Assembly (NCBI GenBank): GCA_023313575.1
Contig: JAJTTP010000012.1
Coordinates: forward strand, 1,054,001-1,118,000
From: Eutypella sp. D-1
Taxonomy: Eukaryota > Ascomycota > Sordariomycetes > Xylariales > Diatrypaceae
Direction of reading: 5' to 3'
Length of the DNA: 64,000 bases
Part shown: positions 12,601 through 22,052 of the stretch, piece after piece
Numbering within the stretch: position 1 is the stretch's first letter
Layout: every line of letters begins with the position of its first letter
The notes under the pieces: generated by a model
Databases searched by the model: none
The model's input: the letters and a program-made list of their open reading frames with translations, nothing else
What the model was told of the DNA's origin: nothing
Position numbers and translations under genes: made by a program

Positions 12601-13428
12601 CCCATGCCGGGTCAACCGATGGCGCCTCAGGTATCCGGCGTCCAATACCAGCCTCCCGTGTTACCCTTGAACGGGGCAGCGCCCCCTTCTTCTAAAGGAG
12701 GCAAGGGGGTGAAGAAATGGGCCAAGAAGATCTTCAACAGCTCGTCGTCAAAACAGACCGCGGCGGGCGCCGGGGCTGCCGCACCGCCAAGCATCCAGCA
12801 GCTCGCGATGAGCGTGCCTAACAACGTACCTTTGAAAGCTCCCGTCGTTCCAATGCAGCAGCAAGCACCGCCCGCACAGTCTGCCATTGCTCAGTTCAAT
12901 CCAGTAGTTCCAGGTCCCGCCCCAACCCAGCCGCCCATCGTTACGCAGATTTCGGGGCCACCAACCGCTCTGCAGGCTCCCATGGCGCCTCCAGCTTTTC
13001 CACCCTCATCATCCGTAGCGCCCCCACAGCACCCCAGTGCCGCGTCCAATCACCCAATCCCCCAGAGGCAGCCAGAAGCGAGGCTGACGGACCCCGCGAA
13101 CCCCAATGGTGCGGTAGGCAACACCGCGACCACTACCACCTCGACGGTCACGACGGCAGTTGCCAATACCCAGGCGCCGCATCGCCTCTCGCTTTCCGCG
13201 GCTGCGCAAAGCGCGCATCCGCCGGCGGCATCACACGCACATCCGATCCCGCAGGCTAACGGAGTCCCACGTACGGTAGCTGCCAACGACGCGCCGGCTC
13301 CGCGGCCTTGTCTCACGAACGGCCCGGTAGCCGCCGTGGGGTCCGGTCCTGCAGCTGCTCCGCCTGGCGGTGGATGGCAGACGAAATCCGTCGATTATTC
13401 GGGCGGTGATTGGGGGGATGGCTGGTAA
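9679..13428 (+). CDS. WW-domain protein with very long disordered proline-rich tail
   Basis: Uninterrupted 1249-residue protein from the ATG at 9679. Residues 4-37 form a WW-like domain: LPEGW opening, an aromatic YRYKPNG core and a conserved Pro, but the usual second Trp position is Phe (TQFQFPQPGDEFP). Everything after about residue 60 is low complexity, rich in Pro, Ser, Gln, Ala and Thr, with many PP, PPRP and PxxP runs and a small basic patch (KGGKGVKKWAKKIFN, about residue 1015). The protein ends in a Gly/Trp-rich tail, GGDWGDGW. WW domains bind proline-rich or phospho-Ser/Thr-Pro ligands; the tail could self-associate or bind SH3 partners (inference). I do not recognise a named orthologue; uncharacterised WW-domain proteins of this layout are common in filamentous ascomycetes. 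No intron is needed. Confidence 0.85.
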   Translation: MLALPEGWESDYDGNRWFYRYKPNGLTQFQFPQPGDEFPAFVGDNVELEPEERLQMRQNTSPESASRAYTRTSGIGSRLGKEPATGQDEFAMSATGYFDPSSFMHFGPDDLDDDDLGSNELGKESGIENRNNDAELDSVSVSLQSPAPTPSSAKSEIAATASGQNRPASAESISPPAELSADNEQKPSPVGLVPELAGPHTAKCAEELAPVELDAASPASAAAKPNDVHSEIAELSADNKPREPKPPPPRPAPPHMQPVDSLPLVSASFAYPPVRTAETPTVTTTEEPKATEVQVHTEVPRARTMPASQDQTRYQPFTVANRVPDGTGKQLQHSQRSSMALSSTTVLQSQNTELGPLSRKPEPEPTDHDTEKPEMFVPPVDPRITKTSPAPASSLTSGSASVRVPRILPVPPKIPLDDPSPEHSPKQTGPRPLPGSGARHESISSNPDQLVQDRVNPGLYYAPSILKPAHRRSNFSLPGSDQPSGPPKSPPRPMQTREVASTQREYVTRQVPLRQVANPPYPLEQVSPPHPRARGSLPYPDDRDPRPSVAHVAPPPRPPKPPSPERRNPTYSQPTPSHSRDSVPDPLDQIDDVISELSNLMAPEKDQQPTYTMPVPREASTYTTLPPPTQAWGPRHNSFPTSAATHNAGGIMPSPPSVSDSQSQQSPPFKVSPMHTPDMSEQRSQTGPAARQSISGSMSGSVPNIPAHVSATKTSQASHYPFPNATVTTQAQSSPERTIYSAPMTGSSQGQIEPASNSSSAPVVSQETAPSYTSIAARDSAGSLPRPPSDRSSLALGPSSPPLPPPQSEVSSPSLSVTSLHRAVSTASSQAQAAAGVSRSASVSGQQQVIHEMDSIPAKMPSSPPPDPVSEAPSPKVKPFPMLPGQVTPMPSQVGSEPVPIPVQPDVNKPTTHTASSTSPPQPQLSQSSAWVPQGTETPGLNHPLPQSRPAFLQTPVLTGLGGQQQPVPQTQTQPMPGQPMAPQVSGVQYQPPVLPLNGAAPPSSKGGKGVKKWAKKIFNSSSSKQTAAGAGAAAPPSIQQLAMSVPNNVPLKAPVVPMQQQAPPAQSAIAQFNPVVPGPAPTQPPIVTQISGPPTALQAPMAPPAFPPSSSVAPPQHPSAASNHPIPQRQPEARLTDPANPNGAVGNTATTTTSTVTTAVANTQAPHRLSLSAAAQSAHPPAASHAHPIPQANGVPRTVAANDAPAPRPCLTNGPVAAVGSGPAAAPPGGGWQTKSVDYSGGDWGDGW

Positions 13429-14322
13429 TGCTTGGCTTGATATGTTGAGAGTTACCTTACTTATAGAGCTGCTCAGAGGCTCTCTATGTAGTTGGTCTTC
13501 CTTGGCTCGGCGACCTCCTGTATCGTTTTATGATTATCGTTAAGCGCGCACCTCCTTTATTAAGCTTCTTTATAGATCAAGCGTCGTCGTATGTAGTAGG
13601 CCCCAGGAACTCACGAGATAACAGGGAAAAAATGGCCGTCAATTGCTTCAATTGATGTTGTCGCTATCATGTTATGCTATACGACGGTGGTTTTAGTTGG
13701 ATTTCTATATGTTCAAGAGTTGGGCCAACGGGTAAATTAGCTAGAGAGGGTGGGGTTTTGTCAATGTAGTTGATAACGAGCTGGACGATGATGAGTTGCA
13801 GCCCTGGAGTGTCCACGGGTACCTACCACCCGTATTCATTGTGATGGTATGAACTTAGACAGACCAGCCGAACTTCACATCCAGGAAAGGATAACTAGAT
13901 GCGTCCACCTTTTATGGACCGCTGAGAATGGTAGATTATACATCTGTATGCTCGTGATGCTATGGGCATATCCCGAGATCAGCTTGGCTACGATATCGAT
14001 TACTTAGGCATGATTAATTAACACTTGCCCATGCGATGTCGACGCGTGCTGTCCCCGCCATACCCCATAACTAATGATAAACACATTCGCTAGCTTCAGC
14101 GGCTTTCGTCTCTAGGGTGGGCTTATGCCATCGTTTGGAGAAATGCTAGGTGCAGAAAGGAGTATGGTACCCGTCTTCAGAGTACCCGATGCTATAAGCT
14201 CTATTCCAAATGGTATCACAGTATATATATAATAGTACACGCAGTTTTTGCTTTTCTCTATGCCACAACGCTGATCATTCCCCCCTTTTTTTCTCCTTCC
14301 TTTTTTTTCCCTGCTGGCTGGC
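13429..14322. other. 0.9-kb convergent 3' spacer
   Basis: Lies between the ends of the WW-domain gene (+) and the Mmc1-like gene (-), so it should hold two terminators. A pyrimidine-rich tract with T runs (about 14280-14315) sits just beyond the Mmc1-like stop. No coding signal seen. Confidence 0.6.
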
Positions 14323-16266
14323 TCACTTCAGCTTCTCAAAGGCCTTCCAGGCCTTCTCTAAGAGCTCCTTGGCCCGCGTCCGCTCCGACGGTTTCCCTGC
14401 GCCCTCGGCATCGCTCTTGAGGCCGCCTGTCTCGTAGTCGGTGAGCGACTTGCTGAACTCCCTCTCGGCGTCCCGCACCGCCTTCCTGCCCTCTTCCCGC
14501 ACCTCGCCCTCCCAGAAGGCGCGCGCCGTCTCCCACTGGTTCTGCATCCGCTTCATGCTCCACACGATGCCCAGCGCCGCGACGGCACCGGCTTCGTATA
14601 CTGTTGTGGTGAGCGTGCCGAAGTATATCAATGCGCCGAGCGAACTCGTGAGCCCCGAGGTGCTCAGAGTTTGGATGACAAGTTTCTGGGCCAATGCTTG
14701 TAAGGCTGGGATTGTCTCTGTTTGGAGATAGTTCCGGGTCGTTGCAATGTTCATCGGCCAACGGGAGGTGATTGGCTTAGAGTCTGTGCCCTCGGCTGCA
14801 GGCGCTTGGGGGGCGTCCATTGATGTTGTCTCCTGTGGTTTCGAGGCCTTTAACGTGTCCGAAGGCACTCCTGTTTCGTGCATCTGCCCAGCAAGGAATA
14901 TGGAGTTCTTCTCCGCTTCGGTCAGGAAACGCTGGGTGATGATATCAGTTGTGAACATCCCGACATCATCCACTCCCCAAAACAGCTTCCACCATCGTAG
15001 TCGCCGCCACCTCTCGCTGGAAAAGGCCAGGTCAAGCTGTTCTTGCAACTCGCCGTGGGCACCTTCTGCCCAGCTTTCCAGATTTTTCCGGAGCTTGCGA
15101 AGGGAGGCAGGTGAAGTGGTCGAAATCTGACCGCGCTCATGCCCGAAGTCGCGCTTCAGAGCGAGGTTCGCATTTTCCAGAACAGAAGCAATCAGCACCT
15201 TGACGGGCGGCTTGGTGGTATCATTAGTCGTGGTAAGGGTATCGGACTTCAGCCACTGGACGAGTTTCGGAATGTTGCTCTGGAACCACAAGTGCTCGAA
15301 CTCGATAGCTGCACGAAGATCTTCGCGGACAAGTTTGAGACCGACACCGGCAGTGCCGACATCAATAGTAGTGAAAGGTAGGGTCGCAGCCTCGGTCTCT
15401 TCGGGCTTGTAGCTAGGCAGGTTCACAGCGGCAGTGACAACCGTCGACTTTTCGAGGGCGGGAGTCGATGCCAAGGATGCAGCAGCCCTAAATCCATCTG
15501 CTACAAATATGGCCTTGTGTACGGGTGTGGTGATGGGCGTGTATCTGCCGGTATTTGATGTCGGGATATCGACAGCAGGGACGAGCGCGGCATCTTCGAA
15601 AGTCTCCACAGTGTCCTCTTCTGATCGGTTCAAGGGTGGATTCGTATGCATGAGCAAGAGCTCGATATTGTGGCCATTCAGCACTGCAGAGGATACATTG
15701 ACCTCATGCAATAAACCCCCTCGCGTAAATGATGTTTCTTGGGGTTTCTCGGGCCCGACGCGCACGATGAGAGGTTGAGACAGGTCATGCCCTTCGATCT
15801 CCTTCTCCCAATCTTCCTCAGGCTTTAAGGGATCCGCCAGGAGTAGCTTGAGGACCGCTTTCGTTGTATTCCCCGTGCCCGGGCCAGCTTTTACACCTAA
15901 TATAGCAACCCGTATAGATTCATTTCCCTGTTGCTGTCGCAGGCCGTTGAGAGCGAGCTGTATTCGGGAGAGGTTCACATAATTGGGGGCGTGCTTCTGT
16001 AGATCTACCAGAGCCTCCTCGAGCTCCGTTCTTGAGTGGATCGTGCCACGCGCGGTGGAAAAAGAGGAGATAACGGGTTGTGCATAGCGATTTCTATAAT
16101 TTCGACTATTTTTCAATCGCATTCGCCGCGCCGGTTTATGCTGCTGCTGTGTCGCTTGCCATGAGAGAGAGCAAAAAAGACATATCGGACCTCTTTCTAT
16201 TATCGGGTGCTTATTTGCGAGGGAATTACGACCGCTGACGGGTCGTAAAGGGAGTCGAGGGGGCAT
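14323..16266 (-). CDS. Mmc1-like mitochondrial protein with degenerate P-loop
   Basis: Single-exon protein of 647 residues. The first 75 residues are rich in Arg/Lys/Ser/Gln with almost no acidic residues and look like a mitochondrial presequence. Residues about 118-146 contain VAILGVKAGPGTGNTTKAV, a P-loop-like start of a GTPase-like fold in which the canonical GxxxxGKS/T has become GxxxGPGTGNTT. A hydrophobic hairpin (LGALIYFGTLTTTVYEAGAVAALGIVW) lies near residues 545-575, followed by a charged coiled-coil tail. From memory this matches the fungal-specific family curated as Mmc1 (dynamin-like N-terminal part, Mmc1 C-terminal domain), placed at the mitochondrial inner membrane. That assignment is tentative because no search was run. 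It shares a 519-base divergent promoter with UBC7. Confidence 0.78.
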   Translation of the reverse strand: MPPRLPLRPVSGRNSLANKHPIIERGPICLFCSLSWQATQQQHKPARRMRLKNSRNYRNRYAQPVISSFSTARGTIHSRTELEEALVDLQKHAPNYVNLSRIQLALNGLRQQQGNESIRVAILGVKAGPGTGNTTKAVLKLLLADPLKPEEDWEKEIEGHDLSQPLIVRVGPEKPQETSFTRGGLLHEVNVSSAVLNGHNIELLLMHTNPPLNRSEEDTVETFEDAALVPAVDIPTSNTGRYTPITTPVHKAIFVADGFRAAASLASTPALEKSTVVTAAVNLPSYKPEETEAATLPFTTIDVGTAGVGLKLVREDLRAAIEFEHLWFQSNIPKLVQWLKSDTLTTTNDTTKPPVKVLIASVLENANLALKRDFGHERGQISTTSPASLRKLRKNLESWAEGAHGELQEQLDLAFSSERWRRLRWWKLFWGVDDVGMFTTDIITQRFLTEAEKNSIFLAGQMHETGVPSDTLKASKPQETTSMDAPQAPAAEGTDSKPITSRWPMNIATTRNYLQTETIPALQALAQKLVIQTLSTSGLTSSLGALIYFGTLTTTVYEAGAVAALGIVWSMKRMQNQWETARAFWEGEVREEGRKAVRDAEREFSKSLTDYETGGLKSDAEGAGKPSERTRAKELLEKAWKAFEKLK

Positions 16267-16785
16267 CTTTGCGGGCTCGTGCCTCAGTGCCTCAACTCGG
16301 TGGAGGGGTTGTTGTGGAAAAAGCTCGAACCACTGGGCCCGAGTGGGTTATGTAGAGAGAGCTCAGTCTAAATGCAGTCATAGTGAAGGTACCCATTGTA
16401 GCGGAGCAGTAGCCGACACACGGGATGGATCCGCACTAACCAATTACAAGTACCAACGTAGCTAGCTTTAGATACAATCCCTCGTTAAGTGAGCCATTGA
16501 AGCTCAATTATATGAATTACCCCGCCAAACCCTAGTAAGTCTAGTTAGATCCCTACTATCTGCATATCTATCTACCCGATAGTTGAACATCTTACCAATG
16601 TTCCCGACACATCAATATTAGAACTTCCTCTCCTTGCCCTCAGCTTACCTACCGTCAGCACTCATTCAACAACGAACATCTCTCAAACACCCGTAGTCAA
16701 CCAGCCAACCAGCGAGCCACGCTGATAGGCTTTATACCGAAGACTTTTATCGACACTTCTCTCCTGCTCCAACGAAATACGCCCG
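16267..16785. promoter_or_regulatory. Divergent promoter region, Mmc1-like gene / UBC7
   Basis: 519 bases between two start codons pointing away from each other. Pyrimidine-rich stretches near 16610-16770 precede UBC7. No specific factor site could be identified; the regulatory role follows from position only. Confidence 0.5.
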
Positions 16786-17355
16786 ATGGCGCAGTCCACC
16801 GCTCATCGCCGGCTCCTACAGGAGTACCGCGCCCTCACGAACAACCCCCCTGACGGCATCACCGCTGGTCCTGTCAACGAAGACGACCTGCTGCACTGGG
16901 AGGCCCTCATCCAGGGACCCGAGGGGACCCCTTTTGAGGGAGGTGTCTTCCCGGCCGAGCTGAAGTTCCCTAAGGATTATCCCTTGGCTCCGCCTAAGAT
17001 GACGTTCCTAGGGGAGATCTTTCATCCTAACGGTGAATGCAACCCGCCTGTTTGCACTGCAGTGCAGCCGGATAGATACACTCGCTAACGAATAACGGCA
17101 GTCTACCCGAGCGGCCTCGTCTGCATATCCATCCTACACCCGCCCGGCGACGACCCGAACCACTACGAGCACGCCTCAGAGCGCTGGAGCCCCATCCAGT
17201 CCGTCGAGAAGATCCTCATCTCCGTCATGAGCATGCTCGCCGAGCCCAACGACGAGAGTCCCGCCAACGTCGAGGCCGCCAAGATGTGGCGCGAGCGCCG
17301 CCCCGAGTACGAGGCCAAGGTCCGCGACGGCGTGCGTCGCATGCTCGGCTTGTGA
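16786..17355 (+). CDS. ubc7: Ubiquitin-conjugating enzyme E2, Ubc7/UBE2G2 type
   Basis: Two exons, 16786-17032 and 17102-17355, joined across a 69-base intron (donor GTGAAT, acceptor CAG; codon G|TC gives Val83). Product 166 residues, close to the usual 165. The UBC fold shows the HPN motif (residues 80-82), the catalytic Cys90 in GLVCISILH, and the acidic loop after it ([14 protein letters not shown]) that distinguishes Ubc7/UBE2G and Cdc34 from other E2s. The conserved [17 protein letters not shown] segment is also typical. Ubc7 works at the ER membrane with Cue1-like activators and Hrd1/Doa10-type ligases in ER-associated degradation (family knowledge). Read without splicing, exon 1 would continue to a false stop at 17088 and lose the active site, so the intron is needed. 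Confidence 0.96.
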
Positions 17356-20246
17356 TCTTGAAAAGATGTGTGTGTGTACACGAACTGGATTTTTTTCTTT
17401 CTTTCTTATTCCTGTTGGGGAGGGAGGAAAGAACACCTGTAGGAAAAACTGTTGCTTTGGGGGCTTGCTTGGTACATGCATAGCGCGGTGTTTGGTTCGG
17501 CCCCTTTTTGTTTCGTCCGGTTTGTCTATTTCTGTGGCCAGCCGATGGCCTCAACGCCTTGTACGGGCAAATATCGCAGAGTACTTGTCTATCCCGCTGC
17601 CTAGCGTCACATTCTCGGCACGTCTTTCTCATACTCTCGTACAACTCATCCAAGACTTTCATTTGCCAGAAATACAGGATGCCATTTGTCTTATTCTACT
17701 TGATATGCTTGGTCCATGCCATCACAGGAAGATGCTCTATAAGGTAAGGTATTTGGCAGTCATTTCACTTTAGGCGTTCAATATATTGGACTATCAGACA
17801 AAGCTAGCGAGCACACCAATCTTCCCCGCGGAGTTATCATGCCCGATTATGATAATGGGGCGACAGGTGGTATTGCGGAGCATAGAAAGAACCCCCTCCA
17901 CCTCTAGGACAACATTTGTAGCACAGCCACTGTTGGTAGGTACGTACGTAAAGGAAAGAGATAACAATATGAAAGGTGGTGAGACTGGTGTTGTATTCTG
18001 GTCTAAGGTCTATCTATCTATCTGAGAGGGATACGGGCGAAGCCCGTATCCTTATATAAACGGGAGATAGATACATAGGTACTTCCTACTGGTATGTGGG
18101 TCCATACCAGTGACCACTAACAACCAACAGCCACCCTACCTTCTTCTTTTCTCTTAGATTTATATTACCAGATACTTGTAGAAGCCCATTATTGGACCAG
18201 CCTCGCTGATACCATACGTGCTCAGTGTATAGATTGAACGGTGTCCAAGCACCGTACCATAAACTCGCATTCCGACGTCGAATGTTTGGTCTCTATTCCG
18301 ATATGGATGACTTCTCCAAGCCGTGTTCCATTAGCATTGGTTATCAGTATCCAACACCAAAAGAAAGTCACCTATGCCGCAATTGGTCGTGTCATCCTGG
18401 AATAGCTTTACGAACTTCCATGACGGCTTTGATAATTACCGAGAAGGAAGTGTAGGAATGTATATTTCAAATATTCAATCACAGCCAGCCCCTCCCTAAC
18501 CCCGCGTCCATCACCCGCCTCGTTCAGCCAGAAGGGGGCTAGACAATGGACCATTTCGCCCCCGGTTACATCGTCTTTATGTGGAAATGTGTTGGTCACC
18601 TCTGTGATACATTTCTGAGCGGAACGAACCGGTCCACATGCTAACCGAGACCGTCCTGCTCTTCTCAGCGTGGTCTAGGCACTCCCAAAGGCTCCCATAA
18701 AGTCGTCTCGCATGCATCTAGGTATAACTGGGGTTTTTTTTTTTCCAATTATGGCCTCACCAAACCTCGAGGGGAGATTACAGTGTATATTGTAAGAAGC
18801 GTGATGGCCTTTCTTCACGGATAGACCGGGCAGCTCAAGAAAGGCTCTATTGGCTTGTCATGGTCAATAAGTGGGTCTTTGACCCCTGAACCCCTATTTT
18901 GCAAGTAATCTAGCTATCACGATCTACTCGGTCCTCTAGTCTAGTTAGGAACATGTAAACAGATACTTTGGATCTCCTATCTAGCTCTTCCCTCTCTCTT
19001 TTTTTTTTGGTCATGTGATGCCAGCTGGGTATAGCGTTATGATAGACGATCCAAACTAGGCCGTCTCTAAGGCTAAGGCAGAGCTCTTCACAACCCGATT
19101 CAGTGCGCACATGGGAGTATGTTGAGCATCCTAAGGTATTTTCCAGCTGAGTCCAGGAGATCGTCAACTACTCTTACGTCACCCTTTTCTAGTCACGACG
19201 ATACAAGTGCATTTCTATCCAATCTCAGTCTCGTTACGCCAAACCGTCGCGCCCTATTTCATATCAAAATTTAAAGCCTTCTTCACTAGCCCAAAACGCA
19301 ACAGTTACATTGCCTGGTGATCGAAAGTCGTTGTTTACATACTTTTTACTGCATCATCGGGGTATTTATATAGTCTGTGGGCAGACTAGCCAGCAACTCA
19401 CAATTTGAAGAATGAGGGCCCAAGTTGTCTCGAACCCAAGATAAGTATGCTCCATCATTCGGACGTTCTAGGTGTGCCCGGTATTTCAGGACCTAGAAGG
19501 AGCCTACGTACCAAAAGTTTTCTTTCGGAGTTAACTATGCTTTAACCTGTCCTTTGGGGCCGGGCTCCGAGTCAGGTCCCGGGCAGCGATTCAGGAGCCC
19601 CGAGACCTACTGGAAGTCTTGGCTCGGAGGATCGAGTCAGTCACCCATGCACACGACCAGGAGAAAATACTGACGTGAGAAACGAGCTCTGGCCACCAGT
19701 TCAGTTCTGTGTGTTGTCACTCTCTTACGGAAAATTTCCTTCCTTTTTTTTTCTTTTCTTTTTTCCATTTAAGGTTTCAGCCGAAGTATCCTAAGCCGGG
19801 GGCTACGAACCATTTCCTCGGGCCCGGACACAAACCGCTAAACCCATTGTCACAGAACCCGATCCATATAGACACTGGCGATTTCAATTCCGGTAGCTGG
19901 ATAGCGCGGGAAATTCCATCATAGCCCAAACCTTGTTACCCAGTATACCAGCACGCACATCCTACCCAGGTAGGAAGCCCGATCGGGCGGCTTACTACAT
20001 CAACGAGGGTTATAAGCGGCTTCTTCCATCCCGCTCACATAAGACGTCCTGCGAGTTGATTCCGCAAAAGTGTAGTATAAACATATATCATCGTCCTCAC
20101 AGATGCGACTAATTGGTATCCGGCGTCTTCTCCTTTAGCTTGTACAAACCGTGCAGCTGGTTATCCCCTCTTTAGATCATACGCCAGGTATCGTCCTTTC
20201 CTGTATTTAACATTACGACGTTCGTTATAGTATAATATTCTCCAAG
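17356..20246. other. 2.9-kb spacer, no supported gene
   Basis: Between UBC7 and the chitosanase, both on plus. Contains T-rich UBC7 3' sequence (17385-17420), a short TCTA repeat (18010-18023), the hairpin at 18029-18051, homopolymer T runs (about 18734 and 19001) and a GC-rich patch at about 19556-19640 in which GGGCTCC and GGAGCCC form a weak inverted repeat. Short open frames exist but none has family resemblance or convincing splice partners. Confidence 0.55.
18029..18051. repeat. Perfect 10-bp inverted repeat with GAA loop
   Basis: GGATACGGGC (18029-18038) is followed by GAA and then its exact complement GCCCGTATCC (18042-18051). It directly follows a TCTATCTATCTATCT microsatellite and precedes TTATATAA. 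As RNA it would fold into a stable 10-bp hairpin. There is no T-run after it like a bacterial terminator, and none is expected in a fungus. Function unknown. Confidence 0.7.
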
Positions 20247-21243
20247 ATGGTTCGAACCGTTCTCCCTCTTTTCATGAGCCTGGCTGTCACCGGCTCTCTC
20301 GCGCGGGATGTGCCCGATAACTTGAGAGCCCTGTACAAGCAGGCCTCGGCGCAAGGCCAGTGCAACGATGTGTTGGCCACGGGCTTTTACAGCTGGCCCT
20401 CCAGTAGCGATGGTACGAAAACCGCATCTGAGTCTATTATTAGGTCCACAAATGAAAGGTAAATTCGAATCGAGAAATCAGCGCTAACCCTTTTTTTCCA
20501 GAATGGACTTACTGCGCCGACCACTTGTCCGACTACGGCATCATATATATTCAGGGCCCGGATGGTATGTTCTCCAACATGGACATCGATTGCGACGGAG
20601 TGCGCCAGGATCCCAACAACGGGAGGTGCGGCGACAACCCGACGGACCAGTCCACGACGTCGTTCCGGTCCAGGGTCCAGGGCTATAAGGTCGGCCTTGA
20701 GGATCTCGACCCGTACCGCCACTCCTTCGTGGTCTTCGGAAACTCGGGGACGAAGCCGGGGTATACCAATTTCGCACCTATGGACCATGGCATCGAGCCT
20801 CTGAGCGTCATGGTCGCTGTCACGGCCGAAAGCATGGTAAGCGCTCCAGATTTTGATAGTTGGCAACTATGGTATAAACGGGTTCCTTTGTCTGACAAGA
20901 GTTTGTTTAGGTGTGCGGCATCTGGGGTGACGGACAAGGAGGCGAGCGTAACCAGGCTTTCGTCGGCGAAGCCTCCCTAGCCATGGGAGAGCTCCTCTTC
21001 GGGAACAATGTAAACGGTACCACCAGTCACGAGCCGAACGACGTCATGTACATAGCCTTCACGGGCAAGGACGCCGTGCCCGGGGCGAAGGGTGCTGCAT
21101 GGGCAGCATCTACGAAGGAGGAATTCGTCAGCAGCATCGATGGACTGTGCGACAAGCTTATTAAGAGAATCGAGGCGTCCTCGAACGAAACTACCCGACG
21201 TAAGCGGGAGGGTGGTCCGGAACAACTGCGACGGATCGGCTAA
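20247..21243 (+). CDS. Secreted fungal chitosanase, GH75
   Basis: Three exons: 20247-20412, 20502-20836 and 20911-21243. Intron 1 (89 bases) uses donor GTACGA and acceptor CAG; intron 2 (74 bases) uses GTAAGC and TAG. Product 277 residues. Residues 1-19 form a signal peptide ending LAVTGSLA. GH75 landmarks in order: ATGFYSW, YCADHL, MDIDCDG, SFVVFGNSG, GIEPLSVM, GIWGDGQGG and FVGEASLAMGELLF. Asp174 in GIWGD and Glu187 in GEAS are 13 residues apart, as I recall for the catalytic Asp175/Glu188 pair of the Fusarium solani enzyme. It should hydrolyse chitosan outside the cell. The C-terminus ends in a basic, unstructured tail. The intron 1 donor is weak, but a nearby stronger-looking GTAAAT at 20459 would shift the frame. 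Confidence 0.94.
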
Positions 21244-22052
21244 GACAGCAACCCGGCTTGACGGCGGTACAGATCAAGTGTTACGTCTGAATAATATGGA
21301 GATGCCGAAAAGTTACTGGATTGAATAGCCGACTATGCAGTTTTCTCCTACATAATAATCTTGATACACCAACTCTGACCTTTCATCATATGGTTAGAGC
21401 ATTAGGCCACCACCCCTGAAGTCATGGAAAACCCCGTATCGTGTGAGAGTGAGACTCTGTTCTCATTTACTCGCTGCTGCTATCACCTCACTGGACCACG
21501 TACCTACGAAATATGAACTTGGGGAACCAGTGTGTGTGTGTGAATGCCCTCTATAAAGTTAGAAAGAGCGGAGGTGCAATTTCCAGAAAGGATCGTCATG
21601 AGGTATCGTACGGTCGAGGAGGTTCTTGGCGACGTAACGTGCTAGGGGGAGACGTACCAATTCAATTGGTGCGAATCGGGGGCACCGCCAAGCTATCCAC
21701 CAACACGAGCCGGACCCGGGACTCGTCCGTCCGCACCCTGTGCACGGCTAGAGTCCGCTAGACCGGGGTTTTATATCCTTCAATTAGGGGTGAAATAATT
21801 AACCAGTTGCCCCTTTGGCAAAAGTGAAACGAAACGGACATTTGCCCAGCTCCCTGTCGATACGAAGGAGAAATATATTCCGCCTTGAAGCTGCCCAAGA
21901 TGTCTGATATATATATGATGGCAGAGCGATTCTCGCCTCAAGATTCAATTATGGCAGGCGTCTTTGGACATCCTATATCCTCTAACAAGACAGTTCCTAT
22001 ACGCAGCTAGCCGAGATCGTACAGGTTAGCACCCTCTTCACGACGGAAACAA
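21244..22052. other. 0.8-kb spacer with promoter of DUF6055 gene
   Basis: Contains the chitosanase 3' end and the upstream region of the DUF6055 gene. A perfect interrupted palindrome ACCAATT-C-AATTGGT lies at 21656-21670, inside which is a CCAAT-like core on both strands. A short TG repeat lies at about 21531-21541 and ATATATATAT-like sequence near 21908. No coding frame is supported. Confidence 0.5.

Noticed and set aside
17033..17088. Readthrough end of UBC7 exon 1 with its own stop
   Set aside because: It would remove the catalytic Cys; splicing to 17102 restores the complete E2.
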